Source: Methanobrevibacter_A sp964431035 (GTDB lineage Archaea; Methanobacteriota; Methanobacteria; Methanobacteriales; Methanobacteriaceae). From it: a stretch of 64,000 bases of DNA. This document shows positions 9,424 to 19,094 of this stretch, in pieces. The stretch covers positions 9,497 to 73,496 of the forward strand of contig CAYSIF010000005.1 of NCBI GenBank assembly GCA_964431035.1, read 5' to 3'. The translations under genes and the position numbers were made by a program. The notes beneath the pieces were generated by a model that made no database searches, was not told the DNA's origin, and saw nothing but the letters and a program-made list of their open reading frames with translations. The stretch's first letter is position 1, and the number at the start of each line of letters is the position of its first letter.

Positions 9424-10449
9424 TTAGCATAGTTTAACTTTAGTCTTTTTTTGATCGAATTCTGCAGATTCTTGGATTAAATCCCAGTTATCTTCGAACC
9501 ATTCGTTAACTTTTATTAAACCATCATCAAAGCTTACTGTTGGTTTATAATTAAGAATGTCTTTTGCTTTATCAATACTGCTTAGTAATTTAGTTTTTGC
9601 ATCCCAGTTACGTCTTGGTGCAAATGCTATTCCATTTGGATTTCCTGTTAGTTCATTTACACGGTTTGCCATATCTATTACTTTATGATCTTTTCCAGAA
9701 CCGAGATTTATTGCTTCACCTATTGCTTCTTCTTCAATACCCATTGCAAGCAGTCCATTACATATGTCCCCTACAAATGTCCAGTCTCTTGTTTCTGATC
9801 CATCTCCTGTAATTGGTAGTGCTTGGTGGTTTTTACTCCAATAGAAGAAGTTTGGTATTACATTTCTGTATTTTCCAGGTACTTCTCCTGGTCCGAATAC
9901 ATTGAAGAATCTTGCATTTACTATTGGTAAGTCATATAAATTATGGAAGTAGTTTGTATATAGTTCTCCTAGGAGTTTTGTTACTTGGTAAGGAGTGTGT
10001 AAGCTTATTGAGATATCATGTTCTTCGAATGGCATTTTACTGTCTAAACCATATACTCCACATCCACTGCTTGAGTATATGAATCTTTCTATGCCTCCAA
10101 TTTGAGCATATTGGAGTACTTTTAATATTCCTATACCATTTACCATTAGGTCTGTTTCTGGCATGTCTACACTGTTTTGGTTTGCAAAGTGTGCTGCTAG
10201 GTGGAATACTATGTCTGGTTTTTCTTTGAATACTCTTTTTAGTACTTCATCATCTAATATGTCTCCTTTTATGAATTCTATTTGGTCTTTTTGTGGTATG
10301 TTCCATTCGTATGCTGAGGACATATTATCTAGTATTATTACTTTTTCAGCATTTAAGTCTGCGAGTTTTGCTGTTAGGTTGCTTCCAACACATCCTGCTC
10401 CACCTGTTACAAGTACAGTTTTTCCTTCATATTCGTTATAGGTTCTCAT
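9424..10449 (-). CDS. NAD-dependent epimerase/dehydratase
   Basis: A 341-residue extended short-chain dehydrogenase of the UDP-glucose 4-epimerase or dTDP-glucose dehydratase type. It shows the NAD site TGGAGCVGSNLTAKL, the acidic LDN after strand 2, the YSSSGCGVYG segment and the catalytic YQVTK. The product is likely a nucleotide sugar for surface glycans, but the exact reaction cannot be read. GGAG lies 12 bases before the ATG. It follows the eha-linked CBS gene with a short gap and may be read from the same transcript. Confidence 0.85.
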   Translation of the reverse strand: MRTYNEYEGKTVLVTGGAGCVGSNLTAKLADLNAEKVIILDNMSSAYEWNIPQKDQIEFIKGDILDDEVLKRVFKEKPDIVFHLAAHFANQNSVDMPETDLMVNGIGILKVLQYAQIGGIERFIYSSSGCGVYGLDSKMPFEEHDISISLHTPYQVTKLLGELYTNYFHNLYDLPIVNARFFNVFGPGEVPGKYRNVIPNFFYWSKNHQALPITGDGSETRDWTFVGDICNGLLAMGIEEEAIGEAINLGSGKDHKVIDMANRVNELTGNPNGIAFAPRRNWDAKTKLLSSIDKAKDILNYKPTVSFDDGLIKVNEWFEDNWDLIQESAEFDQKKTKVKLC

Positions 10450-10472
10450 ATTATTATAAAACTCCTTTTATT

Positions 10473-11108
10473 TTATTTTCTTGCTCTTCCTATTTTTCTT
10501 GCGATTACTAATTCTCCAACACTGATTAATCCTGCGAAGAATTTTTCTAAACCGTCAGTTGCCCAGATTGCTTCTCCAAAGGTTGCTTTTTTTATGTTTT
10601 CTTCGTATTCTTCAGCAGTTATTTTTACTCCTGTTTGTTTTGTTGATACTACTGCTGATGCTTCCATTAAATCTTGCCAGTTTACGCCTTTGAGACTGTC
10701 TAACATTGCTTCATATAGTTTGTATACTTTTATATCGTATAATGCACTGAATGTTTTTATCATGTCACAGGATCTTATCATTCCTACGACTTTGTTGTTT
10801 GCATCTAGTACTGGCATGTTAACAACTTTGTTTTTATCTGTCATGCATACTGCAATTCTTGCTTGTTCGTCTGCATGTATTGTGAATACTTCTTCTACTG
10901 GGTGCATTATTTCTTGTATTGTATTTTTTCCTTCTCTTAGACCTTTATTTATGTCTAAGCATGTTATCCAACCGTTTAATGTTTGGTCTGGATTTAATAC
11001 TGGGAGTGTGAAGTTTTTATGGTCTTCCATTTTGATACTTGTTTCTATAATGTCATCTGTAGCTGTAGCATAACGGAAGTTTTTAACCATCATTTGACTA
11101 GCTTTCAT
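10473..11108 (-). CDS. CBS-domain protein
   Basis: A 211-residue protein with two CBS motifs (about residues 8-60 and 68-125; VLNPDQTLNGWITCLDI and VLDANNKVVGMIRSCDMI) followed by an unassigned 80-residue C-terminal region. CBS pairs bind adenine nucleotides or related ligands. Its place after the eha genes and polyferredoxin, on the same strand, suggests a regulatory or sensing role for this cluster; that is inference. GAGGT precedes the ATG. Confidence 0.82.
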   Translation of the reverse strand: MKASQMMVKNFRYATATDDIIETSIKMEDHKNFTLPVLNPDQTLNGWITCLDINKGLREGKNTIQEIMHPVEEVFTIHADEQARIAVCMTDKNKVVNMPVLDANNKVVGMIRSCDMIKTFSALYDIKVYKLYEAMLDSLKGVNWQDLMEASAVVSTKQTGVKITAEEYEENIKKATFGEAIWATDGLEKFFAGLISVGELVIARKIGRARK

Positions 11109-11149
11109 AATTTAATACCTCGATTAATAATAATTTTTATTTTACTTAT

Positions 11150-11965
11150 TTATTCATTTATTGGTTTTAATTCCAGTGCTTGTACTGGGCATCTTATTGT
11201 ACATTCTCTGCAGCGTATACATTTTTCATCTTCAAGTACTGCTTTACCATTTATAACTTTTATTGCGCCTGTTGGACAGTTTTCTTCACATAGGAAGCAT
11301 CCTACACATGCGTCTTCATCAACATTGATTTTGTTGTATAATATTACAGGTCCCAATTCTCTTTTTAATTCTATTGCACTTTGCATACATAGGTGTGCGC
11401 ATGATCCACATCCGATACATAGTTTTTCTTTTATGTATGGGTATTTGTTTTCGTTATTTAGTTCTGGGTTTTCTTTTCCTGTTTTTTCTTCAATATATTT
11501 TTTGGTTCTTAATTTTATTGCATTTGTTGGGCAGAATTTTGTACAGTTTCCACACATTACACATTTATTGCGATTTATATTTATAGATTCCATTTTAACT
11601 TTACGGTGTGGAATGTTTAGTTCTGTTATTTTATATTCTACATCTTCTTCTTCATGTGATTTTGTTATTCCATTGAATATGTATACTGCAGATACTGGGC
11701 AGGTTTGTGCACATATTTCGCATTTTACACAGGTGTTTAGTATTTGTGCTATTCTATTTATATTTGAGGATTGTATTGCATCTACAGGACATTCTTCAAC
11801 ACATAAGTCGCATCTTACACATCTTGGTGATATTTTTATGTATTTATCTTCATTTGTGTAATCATCTAGATTTATTTGGAAGTCTCTTGATTCATCTAAA
11901 TCTACCGATTTTAGTGTCATTACTCTTTTTAGTTTATCTATGTCTTTTTTGAATTTTATTTCCAT
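11150..11965 (-). CDS. polyferredoxin with six [4Fe-4S] motifs
   Basis: A 271-residue iron-sulfur protein with six CxxCxxCxxxC sets (CVRCDLCVEECP, CVKCEICAQTCP, CVMCGNCTKFCP, CIGCGSCAHLCM, CVGCFLCEENCP, CIRCRECTIRCP). The fourth lacks the usual Pro. It follows ehaT on the same strand, and probably carries electrons to or from the hydrogenase. The ATG at 11965 has GAGG 10 bases upstream; an earlier TTG at 11974 would be too close to that site. Confidence 0.88.
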   Translation of the reverse strand: MEIKFKKDIDKLKRVMTLKSVDLDESRDFQINLDDYTNEDKYIKISPRCVRCDLCVEECPVDAIQSSNINRIAQILNTCVKCEICAQTCPVSAVYIFNGITKSHEEEDVEYKITELNIPHRKVKMESININRNKCVMCGNCTKFCPTNAIKLRTKKYIEEKTGKENPELNNENKYPYIKEKLCIGCGSCAHLCMQSAIELKRELGPVILYNKINVDEDACVGCFLCEENCPTGAIKVINGKAVLEDEKCIRCRECTIRCPVQALELKPINE

Positions 11966-11999
11966 TTTTACCAATCCTCAAATAAAAATTTTTTTTCTT

Positions 12000-13019
12000 T
12001 TATAATGTTTTTATGAATTTTTCTAGTTCTTCTTTTGTAGGTAGACTTTCATGACCTATATTTTTTATTCCTTGGCTTGCAATCCAGTTTCCTATTTGTA
12101 CTGATTTTTCAAGTGAGTATTGATTTATGTACCCATATAGGAATCCTGCATTGAAGAAGTCTCCTGCTCCAGTAGTGTCTACTGCTTCTACTTTGTAGCT
12201 TGGTATTTTTACTTCTTCTTTGTTGTTTATTGCATATGCTCCTTTATCTCCATTTTTTATTACTACTGTGTTTATTCCATCTTCTATTAAGTAGGTTGCT
12301 ATGTCTCTGAATGTTGGTTTTGTTTTTAGATTGTGTTTTTCTTGGTAGTGTGTTTGGAATAGTTCTATTAGTTCTTTTTTATTCATTAGGAGTATGTTTG
12401 TTCTTTTGAGTATTTTTTCTAATTCTTTGATTCCTTTTTTTACATATAGCATTCCTGGGTCGAAGCTTAATATTACTTTTTCATTTAGTTTGTCTATTAA
12501 TTGGTTTTGTGTTTGGAAGCTTTCTCCTACGAAGCTTGTGTAATGGACTATTTTTGCTTGGTTTATGAAGTAGTGGTTTATTTCTTCTATTTTTATATCG
12601 TCATTTACTCCTGGGTCGACGTATAATGATCTTACTCCTTGGTTATCTATTAGTCCTATTACTTTTCCTGATTTTCCTTTGTCTGAGTAGATTAAGTGGT
12701 TTAGGTATACTCCGTATTTTGCTAGGTTTGTTTCTAGTATGTCTCCTTCGTCGTCTGCTGCTATTTTTCCTATGTATGATGAGAGTATTCCTATTTTTGA
12801 TAGGGCTATGATTGTGTTTGCTCCTGATCCTCCAGGTATGTGTGATTCTTTTTTTATGAATGTTTCTTCATCTGGTCCAACTATTTCGTTTACATAGTAT
12901 AATTTGTCTAGGTTTAATGCTCCGAATCCTATTATTTTAACGTTTAAATCGTCATCCATAATCATGTCTGGGACTTGCATTTGATTTATTGGATTTGAAA
13001 CATTATTGTATTCATTCAT
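12000..13019 (-). CDS. ehaT: EhaT, ribokinase/PfkB-family protein of the eha operon
   Basis: A 339-residue sugar-kinase-fold protein. The N-terminal GFGALNLDKLYYV and HIPGGSGANTIIALSKIG, and the C-terminal DTTGAGDFFNAGFLYG with its catalytic Asp, are typical PfkB signatures. It is the last of the twenty genes whose order matches ehaA-T in Methanothermobacter. A role in the hydrogenase is unknown; it may be an ordinary carbohydrate or nucleoside kinase that travels with the operon. Confidence 0.82.
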   Translation of the reverse strand: MNEYNNVSNPINQMQVPDMIMDDDLNVKIIGFGALNLDKLYYVNEIVGPDEETFIKKESHIPGGSGANTIIALSKIGILSSYIGKIAADDEGDILETNLAKYGVYLNHLIYSDKGKSGKVIGLIDNQGVRSLYVDPGVNDDIKIEEINHYFINQAKIVHYTSFVGESFQTQNQLIDKLNEKVILSFDPGMLYVKKGIKELEKILKRTNILLMNKKELIELFQTHYQEKHNLKTKPTFRDIATYLIEDGINTVVIKNGDKGAYAINNKEEVKIPSYKVEAVDTTGAGDFFNAGFLYGYINQYSLEKSVQIGNWIASQGIKNIGHESLPTKEELEKFIKTL

Positions 13020-13051
13020 AATTATTATTCAACCTTTAAATTTTTGTTTTT

Positions 13052-13936
13052 TTATATTATGTCGTGTAATTTTGTTGTGTTGTCTCCTAGTTTTCCTTCA
13101 AAATTACCTGCACTTATTTTTATTACTCCTGGAATGTCTATTATTGCTTCTACACTTTCTTTTATTGCTTTGTTTAATTGTTCTTGGTTAACTGCGTTTA
13201 TTACTATTTCTGGTATGTAGTTAACATTTTCTGGTACTTTACTTTCTTCTTTTAGTTTGTCTTTTAGTGATGGGCAGTATGGGTGGTTTGTTGTTGGCCC
13301 TATCCATGGATAGTTTGTTTCTGGTTTACTTGCTGCTGAGCATACTCCGAATGGTGTTATTGTTCCTGGAACATCCATTATTGTGTCGATTATTATTTTT
13401 CCTGCTTCTATTACTGCTTCTTTGGTTTCGCACATGTACCAGTAGTTTCCTCCCATTATTCCACTATTGTATCCTAGTTGTGATTCTATTTGGAAGTCAG
13501 GTACTGCTATTGGTACATTTATCATTGTTCTATCATATTCTTCTATTTCCCATTCGTATCCATCTCCACAGTGTCCTACTGTTTTCATCATTCCTATGTA
13601 TCCTTCTGGATTGTTTGTTATGCTAAATACTCTTGTGAATGGTTTTACTAGTATATCTTGTCTTATTCTGTAGGATAGTTCTGTTTCGAATTTTTCTATA
13701 TTGTCTAATCCGAACCAGTATTGTACTATTGCTCCTGGTCTTCCGTCAGGTGTTGCGTTTGGGTTTACGAATGATTCTACTCCTGCTTCGACTCTTCCGA
13801 TTACTGCACTTGGTGTGGATGTTGAGTCGTATGCTGCTGCTTTTACTGTGTCCCAGTCTTCAGCTGTTATTAATGCTCTTATGTATTTTCCATTCATTGA
13901 TTCGAAAAATGTGTCTTCTATTTTATCATAATTCAT
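13052..13936 (-). CDS. ehaS: EhaS, formylmethanofuran:H4MPT formyltransferase paralogue
   Basis: A 294-residue homologue of Ftr at the family's full length (about 297). Recognisable segments include DGRPGAIVQYWFG, YEWEIEEYDRTMINVPIAVPDF cut here into its known core, GIMGGNYWYMCE and TPFGVCSAASKPETNYPWIGP. Ftr moves the formyl group between methanofuran and tetrahydromethanopterin. The eha-linked copy is a known paralogue whose activity is not settled. It sits between ehaT and ehaR with gaps of about 32 bases. Confidence 0.83.
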   Translation of the reverse strand: MNYDKIEDTFFESMNGKYIRALITAEDWDTVKAAAYDSTSTPSAVIGRVEAGVESFVNPNATPDGRPGAIVQYWFGLDNIEKFETELSYRIRQDILVKPFTRVFSITNNPEGYIGMMKTVGHCGDGYEWEIEEYDRTMINVPIAVPDFQIESQLGYNSGIMGGNYWYMCETKEAVIEAGKIIIDTIMDVPGTITPFGVCSAASKPETNYPWIGPTTNHPYCPSLKDKLKEESKVPENVNYIPEIVINAVNQEQLNKAIKESVEAIIDIPGVIKISAGNFEGKLGDNTTKLHDII

Positions 13937-13967
13937 AATCTTTTCCTTCTATTTTTTTATTTTTCTT

Positions 13968-15020
13968 TTATCCTAATTCTCCAATGTCTTTTCCACGTAT
14001 ATTGTTTCTCATTTTTTTACTTTCTTCTAGTAAGTATTCTTTGTTTTCTTCGTTTATGAATTCGACAATTGGTAATCTTTTTCTTTGATATTCTTTATCG
14101 AATTTAACAACTAGTTCTTCATCATTTAGCATTATATAGAATGCTTCTGCATGTCCTTTTTCTGAGTATCTTTGGACGAATTCTTTTACATAATCTACAT
14201 CGTATCTTGCAAGTAAGTCTACTAGTAAGCTGGTTATTATTGTATTATCACTTATTATTGCTATTTCTGCAGCATCTATTGCATGTTCGTTTCCATTGAA
14301 TGCTATACTTAGTCCGTTGTTTTCTTTTGCATATTTTAATGGTTCAACGTCTGTTATACTGTCTCCCATATACATTAGTCCATCTGCAGGTAGGTCTTCA
14401 GCTTTAAGTATTCTTTTAACTGCTTTTCTTTTTCCTTCTCCACCTACTGTGTCTACAGATTCCATTAGTTCATATATTTCTAGTGTTGGGAATTCGTCAA
14501 AGAATATTTCATCTAGTTTATTGAATTGACTAATATCATTTGGATTTAGTTTTATTATTTTATTATGGAATTCTTTTAGTATTTCTTTTTCTGAGTCTAA
14601 TATAGTATATGAGTCTAAATCTAGATGGGTATGAACTGTATTTTCATATGGGAATCTTACTGTGTCACATAATGCTTGTATGTATTGTCCATAACTTGTA
14701 CTTACTATATATGAATTTGTTTTATTTTGAACATAATTTAATGTGTCATTTGCACCGAATACTAGGTTAATATTTTTTTTACTGTAGTTTATTAAGTCTA
14801 AATTGTTTATATCATATGCTTTGAAAAATGGACTGATAAGTTTAAGTGTGTTTCCTGCATTATAGTTAGGATGTTCTGCTTCTACTAGGCAGTCATCATA
14901 TGTACTTATTATTTTAAAGAATAATCCTCCATCAGGTATGAATTTTTCACAAACTTCGAAAGCATTATCATTTAGGGTTAATGGTCCTTCACAGTCAGTT
15001 ATAAATGCTTTTCTAGACAA
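13968..15020 (-). CDS. ehaR: EhaR, HAD-like protein of the eha operon
   Basis: A 350-residue protein with haloacid dehalogenase motifs: motif I near the N-terminus (FITDCEGPLTLND) and motif IV in the middle (MYMGDSITDVEPLKYA). The second position after the nucleophilic Asp is Glu rather than Asp, which is unusual for a phosphatase and may change activity. It occupies the R position in the conserved eha order. Substrate unknown. Confidence 0.8.
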   Translation of the reverse strand: MSRKAFITDCEGPLTLNDNAFEVCEKFIPDGGLFFKIISTYDDCLVEAEHPNYNAGNTLKLISPFFKAYDINNLDLINYSKKNINLVFGANDTLNYVQNKTNSYIVSTSYGQYIQALCDTVRFPYENTVHTHLDLDSYTILDSEKEILKEFHNKIIKLNPNDISQFNKLDEIFFDEFPTLEIYELMESVDTVGGEGKRKAVKRILKAEDLPADGLMYMGDSITDVEPLKYAKENNGLSIAFNGNEHAIDAAEIAIISDNTIITSLLVDLLARYDVDYVKEFVQRYSEKGHAEAFYIMLNDEELVVKFDKEYQRKRLPIVEFINEENKEYLLEESKKMRNNIRGKDIGELG

Positions 15021-15042
15021 AATTTATCTCTCCATAATTTTT

Positions 15043-16401
15043 TTATTTTATTATCATTTTAATTGCGTTTACTGGACAAATTGCTTCACATTCTCTACAA
15101 TTTATACAAAGTTCTTGGTTGCATTTTACAATATCATTTTCCATATTTAGTGCATCAACTGGACATTTGTTAATACATACTCCACAGGATTGACAGTATT
15201 CATTATTTACTGTGAAGTGTCCTTCTCTTGGTTTATCTATGGAGCATCTTATGAAGTAGAGTTTATCTGATTCTGCTTCATAGTAACTTTCATATATTTT
15301 TATTGCATCGAATTTACATGCTCCAACACATTTTCCACAGTATACACATTCGTCATTTATTTCTATAGGTTCTGGGAGGTTTCCTTCTATTGCATTTACT
15401 GGGCATTCATATATGCACATTCCACATCCGATACAATTATCTTCGATTACATTTATTTCTCTTATTGGTGAGAAGAATTCTACTAGGTTTGAAACTGAGG
15501 TTACTTCTATGTCTTTTGGAATGTATGAATTTAGATTGTTTTTAAATGTGTCCATGATTTCAACACGTAGTATCTCGGATTCTTTTATTGTTGGGACTAT
15601 GTTACCTTTTAAATCCTCAAATTTCATGGACATGTCTTCTAGAACGGCATCAACTTCAACAACATCATTGGTTAATGCTTCTATGTCACCATCTAGGATT
15701 TCTTTTGTTAAGTCTAGTGATTTGAGTTTATCGAATATTTGGAATGCTTCTTCTCTGTCCATGTAGTCTATACTTTGGGATGGACATATTTTCATACATT
15801 CTTCACATCTTGCACAGTATGATGGGTTGATGTAAGGTAGTTTATTTGTACCTACTAGGATGGATCCTTTACTTGGACATACTCTTGTACAGTCCATACA
15901 TCCAATACATGTGTCTTGGTTTATTACTAAGGTGTTACCTCCTTCTATTGCTTTTGGAAGTATTGAACCGTATTTTATTGCATCTACTGGACATACTCTG
16001 TAGCAGTATCCACATCCTATACATTTATCTGGATCTACTTCACTGTGGAAGTTTCCATCTCCTTTTGATGTTAAGTGTATTGCTCCGCTTTTACATGCTT
16101 GTACACATGCTCCGCATGCTCTACATAGTTTTGTGTTGATATTTGGTGGGTTTTCTCTTAGTGGTTCTGCTAGTGTTTTTTCTATGTGTATTGCATCGTA
16201 TGGGCATGCATTTGTACATAGTACGCAACCGAAACAGTCGTTGTTTAATGTGATTTTATCGTTTTTATTTTGTATTGCGTCTATTGGACATGATTTTAAG
16301 CATGGTTTATCTTTACAGTTTTTACACTTTTCATCGTCTATTGTGTATTTAATTGAGAAATCTCTAAAAGGTCTTGGTGTTTTTGTTAGTGCATCAACCA
16401 T
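15043..16401 (-). CDS. ehaQ: EhaQ, ten-cluster polyferredoxin
   Basis: A 452-residue polyferredoxin. Ten cysteine sets can be counted: CKNCKDKPCLKSCP (longer first spacing), CFGCVLCTNACP, CRACGACVQACK, CIGCGYCYRVCP, CIGCMDCTRVCP, CARCEECMKICP, CIGCGMCIYECP, CVYCGKCVGACK, CQSCGVCINKCP and CINCRECEAICP. A cysteine-free spacer of about 100 residues divides the first six from the last four. It is expected to wire the hydrogenase to soluble acceptors. Its start overlaps the end of ehaP. Confidence 0.88.
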   Translation of the reverse strand: MVDALTKTPRPFRDFSIKYTIDDEKCKNCKDKPCLKSCPIDAIQNKNDKITLNNDCFGCVLCTNACPYDAIHIEKTLAEPLRENPPNINTKLCRACGACVQACKSGAIHLTSKGDGNFHSEVDPDKCIGCGYCYRVCPVDAIKYGSILPKAIEGGNTLVINQDTCIGCMDCTRVCPSKGSILVGTNKLPYINPSYCARCEECMKICPSQSIDYMDREEAFQIFDKLKSLDLTKEILDGDIEALTNDVVEVDAVLEDMSMKFEDLKGNIVPTIKESEILRVEIMDTFKNNLNSYIPKDIEVTSVSNLVEFFSPIREINVIEDNCIGCGMCIYECPVNAIEGNLPEPIEINDECVYCGKCVGACKFDAIKIYESYYEAESDKLYFIRCSIDKPREGHFTVNNEYCQSCGVCINKCPVDALNMENDIVKCNQELCINCRECEAICPVNAIKMIIK

Positions 16402-17459
16402 TAGTCAATTCCTCCTTCAATATCATTGAATGAGTTATCAAATCCTCTTCCTAGTTCTGAAGGTTTACATGTTATGTAAATCATTTTTTCATCTGTGTCT
16501 AGGGAGCTTCTTGCTGTGAAGTAATTTATTACATCAAATGGGCAGGTTTGGTAACAGATGCTGCATCTTAGACATTTGTTTTTATCTCTAATTATTGTGT
16601 CTTTTTCTTTATCAAATGTTATTGCTCCTGTTGGGCAGTCTGGTATGCACATTTGACATTTTTTACATGAGTCTGAGTCCCATGTTATGATTCTTATTAT
16701 TAATCTGTATACTGTATTGTCTATTAGTTCTAGGCATTCTTCTTCATCGTTTATTATGTTATTTGCTTCGTCCCAGAATTGTGATAATGGTAAGTTTAGT
16801 TTTAGGAGTTTTCCATGTGGTAGTTGTTTTAATTCTTCTTTATGTGATTCTATAAATTCTTCAATATTTTTTACTGTTAGGTTTATTACTTCTTTCTGTT
16901 CTTCAAGGTTGTGTATGTATACTCCTTTTAGTGCTCCTTTTACTCGGCATTCTTTTTGGCATTTTCCACATTTTATGCATTTTGATTGGTTTATTTCGTA
17001 TCTTTCGTTTTTAGCACTTATTGCATCTACTGGGCATACATTGTAACAGTTTCCACATCCTATACATAAGAAGTCATCGATTATGTACATTTTTTCTCTT
17101 GGGATTATTGTGAATTCGTCGTATAGGTGATGGTTTTCTCCACATTCTATTGTTTTTGGTTTTGTTGGGCATACTTCTGCACAGAATCCGCATCTTATGC
17201 AGCTGCTTTTGTTGAATACTGGATAGATTAGTCCTTCTCCTGAGCTTGTATCTGTGTCTCTTATTAGTTTTATTGCGTTTGGTGATGGGCATGATGCTGT
17301 GCATGATCCACATCCAATACAATTTTCTTTAATTACTGTTGGGAAGTCTCTGAATCTTTCAGGTGTGCTTGATACTTCAGGCATTGATTTTGCATTTGTA
17401 AAACCTTTTAACCAGTTTTTCTTTGCAAATTCGTACATATACCATATTATTGATGCCAT
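16401..17459 (-). CDS. ehaP: EhaP, six-cluster polyferredoxin
   Basis: A 352-residue polyferredoxin with six sets (CIGCGSCTASCP, CIRCGFCAEVCP, CIGCGNCYNVCP, CIKCGKCQKECR, CKKCQMCIPDCP, CLRCSICYQTCP) and a central spacer of about 100 residues, probably helical. It follows the large subunit gene and shares a 1-base overlap with ehaQ, which suggests coupled translation. It is likely an electron relay on the cytoplasmic side of the complex. Confidence 0.88.
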   Translation of the reverse strand: MASIIWYMYEFAKKNWLKGFTNAKSMPEVSSTPERFRDFPTVIKENCIGCGSCTASCPSPNAIKLIRDTDTSSGEGLIYPVFNKSSCIRCGFCAEVCPTKPKTIECGENHHLYDEFTIIPREKMYIIDDFLCIGCGNCYNVCPVDAISAKNERYEINQSKCIKCGKCQKECRVKGALKGVYIHNLEEQKEVINLTVKNIEEFIESHKEELKQLPHGKLLKLNLPLSQFWDEANNIINDEEECLELIDNTVYRLIIRIITWDSDSCKKCQMCIPDCPTGAITFDKEKDTIIRDKNKCLRCSICYQTCPFDVINYFTARSSLDTDEKMIYITCKPSELGRGFDNSFNDIEGGID

Positions 17460-17489
17460 TTTTATTTTTCTCCCAATTTTATTATTTTT

Positions 17490-18608
17490 TTAGAATATGT
17501 CTTTTATTTCAGTTTTACCGTTTGTAGTATCTATTATGCATACTCTTTCAGCACATGCAAGGCATGGATCACATGAGGCATAGGTTGATACTGCATCTGC
17601 TACTGTTGCAACGTTTTTTAGCATGAAGTTTTCACATGAGTCTATGTTCATTATGCTTGGTGTTCTTATACTGATGTGTTTTATAAGGTTTCCATTTGTT
17701 TCTATCATGTATGTTACTTCTCCTCTTGGTGCTTCGTTTCTATGTTCTCCGAATCCTGTTCCTATTTCTGCAGGTACTCTTACTGGGCCTTCAGGTATGT
17801 TTTCTATTGCATATTTTAGTAGGTCTATGGATTGTGTTACTTCATTGTAACGGTTCATTGTTCTTGCGAAGTTGTCTCCTTCTTTTCTCCATATTGGTTT
17901 GAAGTCGAAGTAGTCTTTGTATGTTGGGTGTGGTTCTCTGTAGTCGTGTTTTAATCCGCTTGCTCGTCCTATTGGTCCTACTGCTCTTCCTTTTATTGCT
18001 TCTTCTCGTGTCATTATTCCAACGCCTTTACTACGTAGGCCGAGTAGTGGTCCTTCTTCGTATAATTTTACGTGTAGTTCGTAGTCTTCTTCAATGTGTG
18101 ATATTCTTTCTAGGATTGCGTCGAGGTGTTCTTGTTTTGCGTCCATTCTAACTCCTCCGACTACATTCCATCCCATGTTAACACGGTTTCCTGTTAGTAG
18201 TTCTATTGCGTCCATTGCATATTCTCTTAGGTTTAATACATCCATGTATAATGTTTCATGGTCCATTGTTTTGAAGAATGTTGAGTTAGCTAGTAAGTGT
18301 GATTGTATACGGTCCAGTTCGTTGGTTATTACTCTTAAGAATTGTGCTCTTGGTGGTGCTTGTATGTCGCTTATTTGTTCTATTGTTTCTGCGAAGGTTT
18401 GTGTGTGTTCATAGCTGCATATTCCACATATTCTTTCTGATAAGTAGATTGCTTTTTGCCATGTTTTTCCTTCCATAATTTTTTCTATTCCTCGGTGAAC
18501 ATAACCATAATCTATTTCTGCATCTATGACTTTTTCGCCTTCGGTTTTTAGTTTTAGTCTTAATGGTTCTTTTAAACCGGGATGTATTGGACCTATTGGT
18601 AAAATCAT
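17490..18608 (-). CDS. ehaO: EhaO, [NiFe]-hydrogenase large subunit
   Basis: A 372-residue group 4 [NiFe]-hydrogenase large subunit. Both nickel-ligand motifs are present: RICGIC near residue 60 and DPCLAC near the C-terminus, so the active site looks intact. PIGPIHPGLKEPLRLKL at the N-terminus matches the NuoD/HycE-type family. There is little sequence after the second motif, so a C-terminal maturation peptide, if any, is short. It pairs with EhaN encoded directly upstream. Confidence 0.93.
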   Translation of the reverse strand: MILPIGPIHPGLKEPLRLKLKTEGEKVIDAEIDYGYVHRGIEKIMEGKTWQKAIYLSERICGICSYEHTQTFAETIEQISDIQAPPRAQFLRVITNELDRIQSHLLANSTFFKTMDHETLYMDVLNLREYAMDAIELLTGNRVNMGWNVVGGVRMDAKQEHLDAILERISHIEEDYELHVKLYEEGPLLGLRSKGVGIMTREEAIKGRAVGPIGRASGLKHDYREPHPTYKDYFDFKPIWRKEGDNFARTMNRYNEVTQSIDLLKYAIENIPEGPVRVPAEIGTGFGEHRNEAPRGEVTYMIETNGNLIKHISIRTPSIMNIDSCENFMLKNVATVADAVSTYASCDPCLACAERVCIIDTTNGKTEIKDIF

Positions 18609-18640
18609 AAGAACATAACCACCATTTTTTTATCTTTTTT

Positions 18641-19090
18641 TTATTCTTTTTCTTTTGCTCTTGCTGCTATTGCATCTGGACCTGCTGCTAGTATTGCTTC
18701 TAATATTTCGTTTGGACGTGGAGGGCATCCTGGAACTTCTGCTGCTATTGGTATGAATTGTGATGCTGGAGCGTTTACTCTTCCTCCTTCTTGGTTGAAA
18801 ACATCTCCTGATTGTGGGCAGTTTCCTATTGCTACTACTATTTTTGGTTCTGGCATTTTTGTATATATTCTTCGTAGGTTTTCTTTCCAGTGATCTGTTA
18901 CTGCTCCTGTTAGTAGTATTACATCAGCTTCACGAGGATTATTGTTTAAATAAATACCATATTGTTCTAAATCATAACGTGGGCTGGTTAATGCTACAAG
19001 TTCAACATCACACCCGTTACAACCTCCACAGTTAACTATACATACATGTATTGAGGTTTTTCTGAATATGTCTTTTAATCCATCTAACAT
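18641..19090 (-). CDS. ehaN: EhaN, [NiFe]-hydrogenase small subunit
   Basis: A 149-residue NuoB-like small subunit carrying one proximal [4Fe-4S] site: NCGGCNGCDVELVAL near the N-terminus, then GNCPQSGDVF and VPGCPPRPNEILEAIL. It passes electrons from the NiFe site in EhaO to the polyferredoxins. Its length is typical for energy-converting hydrogenases, which lack the extra cluster domain of other small subunits. Confidence 0.93.
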   Translation of the reverse strand: MLDGLKDIFRKTSIHVCIVNCGGCNGCDVELVALTSPRYDLEQYGIYLNNNPREADVILLTGAVTDHWKENLRRIYTKMPEPKIVVAIGNCPQSGDVFNQEGGRVNAPASQFIPIAAEVPGCPPRPNEILEAILAAGPDAIAARAKEKE

Positions 19091-19094
19091 TTTT

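Noticed and set aside
13060..13968. Reading the hydrogenase cluster as Ehb instead of Eha
   Set aside because: The exact A-T order, the ten- and six-cluster polyferredoxins, DUF1959, and the HAD, Ftr-like and kinase genes at the end are features of Eha.
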